Shown piece by piece: positions 22,020 through 32,448 of a DNA stretch of 64,000 nucleotides. How positions within the stretch are numbered: the stretch's first letter is position 1; every line of letters starts with the position of its first letter. The DNA comes from Glutinoglossum americanum (Eukaryota; Ascomycota; Geoglossomycetes; Geoglossales; Geoglossaceae). The notes below the pieces were generated by a model, which saw only the letters and a list, made by a program, of their open reading frames with translations, searched no databases and was not told where the DNA came from. The stretch is taken from NCBI GenBank assembly GCA_020080175.1, contig JAGHQL010000118.1, positions 19,678-83,677 of the forward strand, read 5' to 3'. The translations under genes were made by a program, and so were the position numbers.

Positions 22020-24233
22020 CTACTTCTTGGGCTTGGGCTTGGGCGGTTCATCCCAATCATCATCGTCATCTTCATCGTCTATGGTTCATGTACGTTAGGC
22101 ACTAAACTTCTTCAACATCGGGCATAGATAATATCACTTACCACTTTGACTGACTCTAGTTTTCCGTTTATTTAATGCGGCTTGAAGTGCTCCAGCTAAA
22201 CCTGTATCGCCTCCAGTGGGTGCAGGAGATGCGCCTCCCTCACTGTGATTTGCGACATTGCCTGGAACAATGGCCGCGCTCCTATCCCTTTTTAGGTTGG
22301 GGTCAACCTTCCTTAACCTCCCACCACCAACGCCGCCACTGGCTCTAATTCCCGCTAGCATATTTTCCACTCCGGCTGCGGGTTTCGGTAGTGGTGGAGC
22401 GGCTGATGAGCTTGATATCTCAGATTGATATCCGGAATCGCGAGCTGGCGGTGGTGGAGGTGGAGGTGGAGGTGGAGGTGGAGGTGGAGGTGCACCCGCT
22501 GAAGGGAGAGGAGGTGGTGGAGGCGGCGGAGGTGGTGGTGCGCCTCCCGGATGGGAAGGGGGGGGCGGCGGCGGCGCGGGCGGTTGGGGGCCGGCGGCGG
22601 GGAAGAGCGGGGACCTAGGGGCGTTTCCTGTGGGTGGTGGGGGCGGGTGAGTAACATTTATAGGGATAAGCGGAGACCTAGAGGCCCTTCCAGTAGGCAA
22701 AGGCGGTGGTGGCGGAGGCGAAGCACCAGTAGGGGGAGGCGGTATCGGACGCACAACTGTGGGAATTAGAGGGGCAGGGCGATCTTGAGCTGGAGGCGGA
22801 GGCGGTGGTGGAGCGGAAGGCCCTGAATCCGACGAATTGAAAAGCGTCTTTGGCGGGAGGGGAGGTGGGGGTGCAGCGCTTGGTGGTACCGAGTAGACAG
22901 TGTCCCGAGATGGTGGTGGAGGAGGAACAGAACCCCGGCTTGGGGCTATAGAAGTTGGCGGGAAGCTGAATTTAGATTTCGAGTTTGATGAATCATCTAG
23001 CGGCGTCTTGGGCGGTCTTGGGGGTGGAGGTGGGCCCGGGTTGGAGAGCTGCTGTTGTCGCAAAGGTGAAGATCGGGGCGGATCAGCCTGTGAGTACTTT
23101 CCAGCGTCTGCAATAGCAGGAGGAGCTCTGAACTTCGGCGGGGGAGGACCTCGAGGTGGCGAAGGTTCTCGCGGGGGCGAGGGAGCATTTTGAGTTTGTA
23201 CATGTGATCTCCGGGCTTGAGGTGGTGGTGGTGGTGCGCCTCTTCTCGGTGCGGTAGTACTACCGGTGTTTTGTGGGCTGAGTGAGGTTCTTCCACTACC
23301 TGGAGGACCGCTTGGTGGTGGCGGTGGTGGTCCCCTCCCCTTGCGATCCTGCCCTTCTGCGACACTAGTGTCATTGATCCCATTGCTGCCAGCTTCAGGT
23401 GGATTTTCCATATAGCGTTTGATGAAGTCTGCTTGCTGTTCGAGTACATCTTCCGTGATGCCCATCTCTCTTAACTGATTCAAAAGATTTTGATATTCGG
23501 GATCGTTCTGGCTATTATTCGAATGTTTGGCCTCACCATAAGGCTCTTGTGGTACTACGGTTGAAGACCTGCGTTCCTCTGGAGGTTCGGGTGCTGGAGC
23601 AGATCGATAAGGGTGCAATAAATTCCCAATGCTGAAGTGGTGCTTTCCGTGATGACTCGTGTGGACCCCTTGGGTTCCGTTGACGGGCACATCAATAGAA
23701 TTACTGAACGGTGCCGCCTTTGTCCCTTTGCTGGCGTTTTTCTCCCGATCGTCTACTTTCTTCTTAAACTTTTTCGCATCCCTGTCATCCATGAAGGAGA
23801 AGCCAGCCAGGCATTTCTCGAGCTCGAAAGTATGAAAGAACGTCCTGTCGCTATTGTATTTGAAAGAGTCATATATCTCTTGGTCCCAGATAACTCCCCT
23901 GTTCGAAGGCTACCACTTGTATTAGCCCTCGTCCCATATCTGAATACTAAAATATGCCATTTTCTAGCGAGTCTGGCTGGATAACCATCAGGCTCGTATA
24001 CTCCACGGCGGAGGCTAGAGACCTACCGAAATATCGACCATCTTCAGCCAAAATGTGTGGCCTACCGTGTCTTCCGCCAAAACAACAGCTCCTTGGAGTC
24101 CAGTGTAGGTCCATCGGCGTGGATCCGGATAAGCGATATAAAGCCTTGCAATTGCTGTATAGAAAACCTTGTTAGTTGATGAAGGCACGGCGCGCACAAC
24201 AGTTTCGTTGTCCTCATCCGACATGTTCGTCAT
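22020..24233 (-). CDS. LAS17: WASP family actin nucleation-promoting factor
   Basis: Exons 24027-24233, 22142-23909 and 22020-22078 encode 677 residues. Las17/WASP activates the Arp2/3 complex at endocytic actin patches. The WH1 domain covers about residues 1-125 (RRWTYTGLQGAVVLAED, FWLKMVDISPSNRGVIWDQE, FFHTFELEKCLAGFSF). A very long proline-rich region follows, written as GGTGGA-type repeats on the plus strand near 22448-22600. WH2-like actin-binding motifs appear at ENMLAGIRASGG with LRKVDPN and at LAGALQAALNKRK. The last, tiny exon supplies the acidic tail DEDDDDDWDEPP that binds Arp2/3. No CRIB/GBD motif was seen, as in other fungal members. It is divergent from XPF. Confidence 0.95.
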
Positions 24234-24631
24234 GGCTGGAAGTGTTAAAAGTAGTCTTCTGCAATGGGCGACTGTTGGGGTTGATGAGAACTAGACAATG
24301 GAAGCCTAGAATATGTCCTCGAGGAGGCTAAATAGGCGCACTAGTCTATGATTTCGAAGCGAGCGGAGCAGAAAGCGGGACGGAAATTCTCTTCAGAACG
24401 ACCAAGGTCTTTGCTGGACATTATTATGTGTTGAAAGGTTTATGAGTATGTAGGTCAGTGCCGTCGTCAACCGCTGGCGAATACGGACTGAGCAAAGAAC
24501 GGCGTTGGGGAGATTGAACGTCTTAGAGTACCTAATCCATCACGTGCACAGGCGAAGTACCCAACCAACGCGCGTCTTACTGTTCCAGCTTAAGCTGCTG
24601 GGTGCTTCGGGTCGAAGGATGAGGATTTCCA
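24234..24631. promoter_or_regulatory. Shared promoter region of LAS17 and RAD1 homologues
   Basis: A 398 bp spacer between divergent genes. A CACGTG core lies near 24542. No TATA box is evident. Confidence 0.4.
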
Positions 24632-27600
24632 ATGTCAGCAGATAGCAATGAACGGCTGCCGGTGAAGTTGTCACTACCACTTGTAAGCCAGTTGCACGAA
24701 ATCTTACGAGTATTCACTCATTAAATGGTCATAGGCCTACCAGCAAGATCTCTTCCATGAACTGCGCTCAGAAGACGAACTCGTTGTTCTCGCTCGGGGG
24801 TTGGGGCTTTTGCGGATAGTGACAAATCTGCTGCACTCGTATGACGCAGCCGGGGGTAATCTAATTGTGGTTGTGGGCGCAACTGACCGGGAAAATGGGT
24901 GGATCGGTGAAGGTGTGTTCATTAGAGAGCGGAAATACGAATGTTGGTGGTACGGAATTTGCTGATGATAATTAGCATTGGCGGAGAACGCTGCGATTAG
25001 TGCCTCGCCCCTAGCCAGGGGATTGAGTGTTGTGAATACCGATGTTATGACTGTGGGGACGAGGTTTGTTCCCCGACTTCAGTGCTTTTGGAACATCGGT
25101 CGGGTTCTGACCCGTTTTTAGAGAAAAGATGTACGCCCGCGGCGGAATATTTAGCGTCACGTCACGAATATTGGTCGTAGACTTGTTGACAAGTATGGAT
25201 GTGTTGGCCCCAACGCCCAGAAGCCATGCTCATATGTGTTCCAGGCCTACTCGACCCCGAGATGCTCACAGGTGTTGTCGTGCTGCACGCAGAGAGGTAG
25301 GTTGCAATACGCTTTACCAGCAGTCGCGATGCTGGCTACTGATGGCACCCCAGAGTTGTTGCGACCTCGCTTGAAGCATTTATCCTTCGAATATACAGAG
25401 AGCGCAATAAAATTGGCTTTCTCAAGGCATTTTCGGATAATCCCGAGCCATTCACCACAGGGTTCTCACCACTAGCTACGATGATGCGGAACCTGTTTCT
25501 CCGAAAGCCATCGCTTTGGCCGCGATTCCATCTTACAGTTGCCCAGTCTCTGGAGGGTCAGAGGAAAGCGGAAGTAATTGAACTCGAGATCCCAATGACA
25601 GACGCTATGCGAGACATTCAAAACGCTGTTCTAGAGTGTGTTGAGGTTAGCATGAAGGAACTGAAAAGGGCGAATACGGGACTTGAAATGGATGACTGGA
25701 ATATGGATAGCGCGTTGCATAAGAGTTTTGATGTAATTGTGAGAAGACAGCTGGATCCTGTATGGCACCGAGTAAGTTGGAAGACAAAACAAATTGTCAA
25801 TGACCTCACTATTCTCCGCGGGATATTGCAGTACGTGTTTGCCCTCTAAGATCTTAGGGCTAAAGCTGAGATCTACACAATAGATCGGTACTCAGCTTTG
25901 ATGCGGTGTCGCTTCGTCGATATTTAGAGACTATTCTTGCCACAAACGCCCCACCTCCAGGATCGAATCGACAGAATCAATCCCCATGGCTTTTTTTAGA
26001 CGCTGCCCACACTATTTTCGACACAGCAAAAAGGCGTGTGTATACAGGAACTGGTGATGGAAAGGGGGTGCAGCACGGCTTACCTGATGGACTCCGGCCG
26101 GCTCTGGAGGAACAACCCAAGTGGGCGCATTTGGCGGAGGTCTTAGAGGAAATTGAACGAGATATTTATTTTAATCCACCCATATATGATGGCTCGAACG
26201 GGACTACCCTGGTCATGTGTGGCGATGAGTCGACATGCCGGCAACTCAGGGAGTATTTACAGACCATGCATGTATACCCTGATGACCAAAATGAGGGTAA
26301 TGACGAACGGGAAAGCACGCTAGACACGAAGCCATCTGCTACATACATGATGCGACGGAAACTTCGCAATTACCTAAGATGGAAGAAAGACTTTGCAAAA
26401 GTGAGTGCATCGCTATTTGCAGAAAATCAAAAGGCCTTAAATAGTTCTACCGACCCCCGATGGGGAAATGAGAGCTATCGTGGAAAAGCACCACCGAACA
26501 AACGCCGACGGGTAAGGGGTGGCTCGGCGACCGTGTCAGGGCCTTCCAGAACTGCGAATGGCAGCATCCAGATAACCGAAGATCAGGCCTCCCATGTTGC
26601 GGAACTCCTTGCTGAGGTGCAGCCCACAGAGGCAGAAACGAAGCAAAAGCATGAAATCGCCATGGATCCTCTGGAGGACATGGAGGATTACTATGAGTTA
26701 TTCGAAGTAAACGACTTGGTGATTGTGCACCCGTACGACGGCGATATGGACGAGTATATCCTCGAAGAATTGAAGCCGAGATATATCATTATGTACGAAC
26801 CAGATGCTGCGTTCCCTCGTCGGGTGGAAGTGTACCGCAGCTCCCATAGCGATAGGAATGTGAGGGTGTATTTCATGTTCTACGCGGGTTCGGTGGAGGA
26901 GCAGAGATACCTCAGTGCCGTGAGAAAGGAGAAAGACGCTTTCACTAAGCTAATTAAAGAGAAAGGGGTCTGTTTTTCCTCCTCCCCACTTGGCAGACGG
27001 TAGATTTCGTGGTGTATCCGCTAACCGCAGATTTAGGCAATGTCTGTGACCCTTACGCTAGATGGCAAAGGTGTCGAAGACCCTCAAGAAAAGTTCCTTC
27101 GTACTGTCAACACGAGGATAGCAGGGGGGGGCCGCCTTGCCGCAACAGCTGAACCTCCCCGCATCGTGGTTGACATTCGGGAGTTCCGGAGCTCGTTGCC
27201 ATCGCTCCTCCATGGACGCAACGTGGTGGTAGTGCCATGTATGCTCACGGTGGGAGATTACATCCTCAGTCCTAATATCTGCGTGGAGCGGAAATCCGTG
27301 AAGGATCTGATTTCGTCTCTCAAGGACGGGCGATTGTATCACCAGGCTGAGACGATGCAACTACATTACAAGAATCCGATGTTGTTGATTGAGTTTGATC
27401 AGAACAAGAGCTTCACGCTTGAGGTGTGTTCCGCTACCCAAATTGTCATTTCCCTGAACTACCGCTCGGAACTAACAATGGACCCCCTCTCCCTATCCAG
27501 CCCTTCGCAGACATGTCTGGCAACACCACCAGCCCCCCAGACCTACAATCTAAACTCGTCCTCCTAACCCTCGCCTTCCCCCGCCTCAAGATCATCTGGT

Positions 27601-27914
27601 CGTCTAGCCCCTACCAAACAGCTGAGATCTTTGAAGAATTGAAAAAGAACCAGCACGAACCGGATCCTGTCAAAGCTGCTTCTGTGGGGTTGGAGGAGGG
27701 CGAGGACCCAACGGGTCAGACCTTCAACCAGACGCCTTTAGAGATGCTGAGGAAGATTCCGGGGGTGAGCGAAGGGGCCGCGAGGCGGTTGGTGTTGGAG
27801 GTGGGGAGTTTGGTGGAGTTGAGTAACTTGGAGGTTGAGGAGGTTAATGCGTTGATTGGGGGAGAGGCCGGGAGGCAGGTTTGGAGGTTTTTTAATAGGA
27901 GCGTTTTTGATTGA
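24632..27914 (+). CDS. RAD1: DNA repair endonuclease XPF/Rad1
   Basis: Nine exons: 24632-24682, 24735-24912, 24976-25063, 25122-25192, 25245-25296, 25354-25830, 25884-26967, 27037-27423 and 27501-27914, total 933 residues. With its ERCC1/Rad10 partner the enzyme cuts 5' of lesions in nucleotide excision repair and removes flaps in recombination. The N-terminal inactive helicase-like part shows LPLAYQQDLFHELRSEDELV, EKMYARGGIFSVTSRILVVD and LTGVVVLHAERVVATSLEAF. The ERCC4 nuclease site is intact: TVGDYILSPNICVERKSVKD around residues 739-757. Tandem HhH helices follow (MLRKIPGVSEGAARRLVL). The five introns at the 5' end are clustered and short (52-63 bp). The intron at 26968 uses a weaker GTCTGT donor. 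Confidence 0.95.
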
Positions 27915-28331
27915 TTTTTTGTAAGTGACGGAGACTGTTGCTGGGTGGCATTTAGTGGTTTGTCAGGGGTAAGGATAGTTGATATGATACCCCTTTGCCA
28001 CCGCATATGAGGGGGGGAATGGTTTTCTGTTCATAGAGACAGCGGGTTAGGTACATTTGGAGGTCTCTCTCCGAAAGGCAGTCTCTAATGTCATCGCTAA
28101 CATCCCCATTCATGCCCTAACAAGAAACTATCAATAAAACGCCGGGCCCAAATGTGGTGAAGCCATGTCTGTCCGTCTGTCCACCACCCCTGCCTTCCCT
28201 AGTCTGCCACGTCGATTGTCATTCCGAGACATGAGTCAATTTTTTTTAACACCCCGTCGTTGCATCGTCGCATAAGAAGTCTCGTACAGTGAAAAGGAGA
28301 TTTGGTAGATATAGGGACCAGGATAGATATC
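27915..28331. other. Intergenic between converging genes
   Basis: 417 bp holding the 3' ends of RAD1 and the eIF1A gene. No other feature was seen. Confidence 0.45.
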
Positions 28332-29060
28332 CTAGATCTCGTCGACGTCGATTTCCTTCTCGTTGCCACTGTCATCGCGATCCTCGTCGAACTCAAAGTT
28401 ACAGTCATCGCCAGCCTCGTGGCCGTAGCTGTGCCAAATCAGTATGCCAGGTCCGCTGAAAAAGTGAAAAAACAATCACGTACGTGTCAGTCTCGTTAAT
28501 CTTTGCGCTTTCAGGCAGCTCTCCGTAGGCCTTCAAACTCCTGGCTTCATCTGCTGAGTACTTGAGGATGACATCGCCCTTCTCGTCCTGGTAGTCACGA
28601 AGGGAGAGCAAGATGATGTCGCCTTGGTTGATCCAGACTTTCTTGCGGAGTTTACCGCGGATGTGGGCGAGGCGTTTTTCGCCGTCGAAGCAGAGGGCCT
28701 CGAGGCGGCCGTTGCCGAGCATTTTTACGACTTGGGCGTACTCTGAGAGGAAGCGTTTGTTAGTTATATATTAACATAGCCGTGGGACGGGCTCGCGGAC
28801 TCGGTGTCGCGACAATATTTTAGATTTCAAGACTCACCTTGGCCTTCTTCTTTGAAGGTCAACTCCCGTTTCTCATTGTCGTTCTCATTCTTCCCTCTGC
28901 GCCGATTCTTACCGCCCTATCGTAGAATAGAAGTGTCAGCACAGGGATTTGTGCGGAGATCCGGTCTGAGGTTTGCGCCGCTCAGGGCTAAGGAATAGAA
29001 ATGTTCTGGGACAGCGAGACGGGAGTGAAAGTGACGAACCTTTCCCTTATTCTTTGGCAT
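28332..29060 (-). CDS. TIF11: Translation initiation factor eIF1A
   Basis: Exons 29040-29060, 28838-28916, 28484-28742 and 28332-28428 encode 151 residues. eIF1A sits in the A site of the 40S subunit and supports scanning and start selection. The basic N-terminal tail is [16 protein letters not shown]. The OB fold follows: [40 protein letters not shown] and [20 protein letters not shown]. The acidic C-terminal tail ends DVDEI. For the last intron I chose the acceptor GGCACAG, giving NETDTYGHEAG, because TYG matches the family; an earlier AG would insert eight extra residues in frame. The first exon has seven codons. Confidence 0.95.
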
Positions 29061-29436
29061 AATTTAGTGGCCCTGCTGTTGGATATTACTTGGTGTTCTC
29101 TTGTTGTGGTGACAAGTTGTTGTCGCTGCAGGAAGTGGCAGTCGGGGTGGGGCTTTTTGCCGCTGTGATCACCAATGGGTTTATGTGGAGGGGTGAAGGG
29201 GTGAAGGCGCCGCTTATTAAGACTGCATGATAGGGCGGCATCCATTCTTTGCTTAGGGCTTAGGGCTTGTGCATTCATTTCCCCAACTACTACTACTTTC
29301 GCTATCATAACCTTCATCACTTCAACCACCACCGCCACCACCACCACCACCACCACTTCTACCACTACCACCCCCCTTTATACAGGAATCCCCTTGATGG
29401 CCTTGACACCGGTTGCTCCATTGACATTATTTTATT
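29061..29436. promoter_or_regulatory. Divergent promoter with a CCA repeat
   Basis: 376 bp between the eIF1A gene and a rightward orphan gene. A CCA/CCR trinucleotide repeat lies at about 29325-29373. No TATA box stands out. Confidence 0.4.
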
Positions 29437-29940
29437 ATGGTCAACGCCAACACCTTCCTTAGCAAACTACGCAGAACCTGGACCCCAGTTCACGGCATAA
29501 CTAGCGCCATCCTTCAAATTTCTCGAGACCAACTCATCCTTAAAAACCACCTCAAACTCAAGCAATTCAATGCACACCCGGATGCACTGAATTATCGCGT
29601 TGTTACGACTCCCAAAACTGTATCCAAGTATAAGACCGTTAGATCATGGGTCACTAGGCGGGTGAATAATGCGTTCACTGAGGCACTTCGGGATAAGGGC
29701 TTTGATAAACTTGGGAGACGCGTCGATGGACCAGAGAATGCAGGCCACAGCAGTGCTGGACAACTTGAGAGCTTGACCGGCACGGTTATTGTTCAGCTAA
29801 ATGCAAACGCGGTGACCATTAAGTTTGGTGCGTTGAAGAAAGAGATGGATCTGGCAGTAGATGCTGTTGCTAAATTCTGCTCCAAGAATAAAGACGGCAG
29901 AGGGAATTGGAAGAGAAGACCGAGTTTAGAACCTCGATAA
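29437..29940 (+). CDS. Basic hypothetical protein of 167 residues
   Basis: A single ATG-initiated open frame without introns. The N-terminal 45 residues (MVNANTFLSKLRRTWTPVHG) are rich in Arg/Lys, Ser and hydrophobics with few acids, consistent with a mitochondrial presequence, though this is not certain. The middle has RRVNNAFTEALRDKGFDKLG and the C-terminal half has ESLTGTVIVQLNANAVTIKF, which look like folded strands and helices rather than random sequence. I do not recognise the family. It is followed 157 bp later by the Chs5 gene in the same direction. Confidence 0.55.
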   Translation: MVNANTFLSKLRRTWTPVHGITSAILQISRDQLILKNHLKLKQFNAHPDALNYRVVTTPKTVSKYKTVRSWVTRRVNNAFTEALRDKGFDKLGRRVDGPENAGHSSAGQLESLTGTVIVQLNANAVTIKFGALKKEMDLAVDAVAKFCSKNKDGRGNWKRRPSLEPR

Positions 29941-30096
29941 ATACTCTTAAAATCTCTATGAAGGGCAATTCGCGTTCATCAGTAGGATAAAAGCGGCACT
30001 TCGCTTGCCGAGACAAATCTTCAATCCGTTCGATCCTCGACTCTACTAGGACAAGGGCGACAGAAACAACATTCAAATTAATCAATATTTTTCACG

Positions 30097-31370
30097 ATGC
30101 TGATATCTCTCACGGTTGGAAAGGTCGACGCTGGCGTAGCCGTGCTCTTGACACAAGACAAGAGGCTTGTAGGTCGCCAGCAATGCTCATGGTCATCGTT
30201 GCAACCTGCTATTAGCATGTGCTGACAAGTAATCACTATTAGATCGAATTCCCCTCCATTCTTCTTCCTCCAAACATCTCTTCGGGTTCCATCGTTGATA
30301 TCACCGTTGCTCGTAATCTGTCCTCTGAAGCCGCTTCACAATCCGCCTTCCAATCTCTACAAAACGAAATCTTCACTACGTTTGGCCAGCGATCTCCCTC
30401 GCCGCCTATCCTTCGGTGTCGTAATGCCACTCAGACCTCTGTGGTGCTGGAGTGGGATCCCATCCAGCTTGCGACAGCTGAATTGCGTAGCCTGAGCCTC
30501 TACCGTAATGGAAGCAAGGCGGGAAGCATTCCCCGACCGACTGAGGTTCAGTCGACGAAGATAAGCGGCTTAGCAGTCGATACGGAATACGTCTTCCACC
30601 TCGTGTTACGAACGTCAGCCGGGACGTACGCAAGTGAGAAGCTGGCAGTTAGAACGCACAAGATGACCGATCTCTCTGGCATTACTATCACCCCAGGAGT
30701 CCTTCCAGCGCAGCTTCGTGATAGCTTAGAGACAGCAGTTGAGCGGATTGGCGCAAAGCTAATCGACACCGTCCGGATCGACACGACACATTTCGTTTGT
30801 ATTGAAGGCCGGGGTCAGATGTGGGAGAAGGCAGTAGAAATGAATATCCCAGTTGTTAGACCAGAGTGGGTTGAAGGCTGTGAGCGCGAGGGGAGAATAG
30901 TCGGCGTCAGAGGCTATTATTTGAACGCGGATCCTAGGCTGAGGCAAGTGGGGCAGGGCGTGGGAATCCAGAACCAAAGCCAGGAAGGAGGACGGCAGTC
31001 TACTCAGTCTCGGAATTCCCGCGTGCTACAACAACCTTCACCTCAACAGCAGACATCACCGCCAGTTCCAACCGAATCTCACGGTGAAGAATCTCCCGTA
31101 GACGGGCCATCACACGGAAGCCCTACGCCGGCCCAGCCAAACGGCACAACTAACAGCTCTCCCGCCAGCCCACCGCCCCCTCCACCCCCCAAGGACGGTC
31201 GCCCTACTGAGCCAAAGCGAGCAGGTGAGGAAGAACATAAAGTGCGCAGGGAAGATGGAGACCGCCTCCGGAAACCGACTGGAAGAGCTTCTAGTAGTGA
31301 TTCTATGGAGGAGGGTGGTGGTGGCCATACCCCTGGTGATGGAGCTAGTTTCAGCGAAGTTGCGCTCTAG
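30097..31370 (+). CDS. CHS5: Chs5-type exomer scaffold (FN3-BRCT)
   Basis: Exons 30097-30168 and 30243-31370 encode 399 residues. Chs5 is the core of the exomer coat that exports chitin synthase III from the trans-Golgi to the surface. The N-terminus MLISLTVGKVDAGVAVLLTQ with DKRLIEFPSILLPPNISSGS is the Chs5 dimerisation segment. An FN3 domain (ILRCRNATQTSVVLEWDPI...VFHLVLRTSAGTYASEKL) and a BRCT domain (GITITPGVLPAQLRDSLETA...VVRPEWVEGCEREGRIVGV) follow, in the known order. The C-terminal third is Pro/Ser/Gln-rich and ends with a Lys/Arg/Glu stretch. The window also encodes Skt5/Chs4, the activator of the same chitin synthase. Confidence 0.94.
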
Positions 31371-32448
31371 TATTTTCCTTTGGCTTCTATATCCCTACCC
31401 AGAGCGTGTGCAGCAGCTCGTCTAGCTAGTTTTTCCCGTCTCGTCTATCCGTCCGTTCATCTCTTCTACCCTCCCTCATATCTTAAACAAGACTAAGGCT
31501 AACCCCGCATACCTCTATCTATATTTTTTCAGACCAACAACAAATCCCATCACGGTTCCTGGCCTGGCATGGCGTGTTGCATGGAGGGCTGTTTTTATCA
31601 CTTCCTAATTCAGTTACCGATTTATCCTCCCACCGACTGTCCTACCCGTTGGCTGTATTTCTAGATCTTAGAAAAAAAAGAGAAAAAGATTGGGTTTCGT
31701 GACATGCCGTGCATGCATGGGGTGATTGCCTATGTGATATCCTGATATGTGATTGGTTTCCGTCGCTGCATACGCGTTCTATGGAGGTAGGTCAGTAACT
31801 AGTCTAATCTGAAGGTGGGTAGGATAGTAAATGCCTCGTCGACTAGTGCATATAGGGTTTACGGCGATATTCATATACGGGTGTTCAACCATAATCTTAA
31901 CGGTCCCCAGCCATATTCACGTGAGAAAAGGGCCTCTATTCAACACCATCAATGATAGGTACTTCAATTACCCCAATAGTAAAAAAACTCCCCAAGTCAT
32001 CGTATCAATGCTTTGAAAGAAATGCAATCCCCCTCGCCACGCACGTTCAAGATTTGACTAAACCCCCAGAAAAAAATTTTGAAAGCGGGGAATCTAGACG
32101 TATAAGGTTCAGGAATGAAGACCGGAATTGGCGTTTGGGGTGGGTGAGCTTTTATGGGAATCTAGGAAGCAAAACCATCTGCTGAGAGAAAAACGAAAAT
32201 CCTGTCCGTGATGCACCTGCTTCGAGCATAGATCTGGTATCTTGCTGCGAGTATCTTCCCAGTAACTAATCTCCTCTCCCAGCTAAATGGCCTCTTTGCT
32301 ATATTGTTTCCCTAGTAAACCCACCTCCTAACTAAACCAACACCAGCAAAACAAATCTCCCAGACGCCAAGTTCTCCTACTCTCTGTCATCAACTATCAG
32401 CTTTCACTTCTCAGTAAAGAGATTTTCGCACATACATACGTGTGATAG
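31371..32448. other. Intergenic between converging genes
   Basis: About 1.1 kb holding the 3' ends of CHS5 and the methyltransferase gene. It contains T-rich and A-rich runs and scattered stop codons in all frames; nothing was recognised. Confidence 0.45.

Noticed and set aside
22355-22769. Arg/Val/His-rich frames on both strands
   Set aside because: They are alternative readings of the GGTGGA repeats that code the proline-rich part of the WASP homologue.
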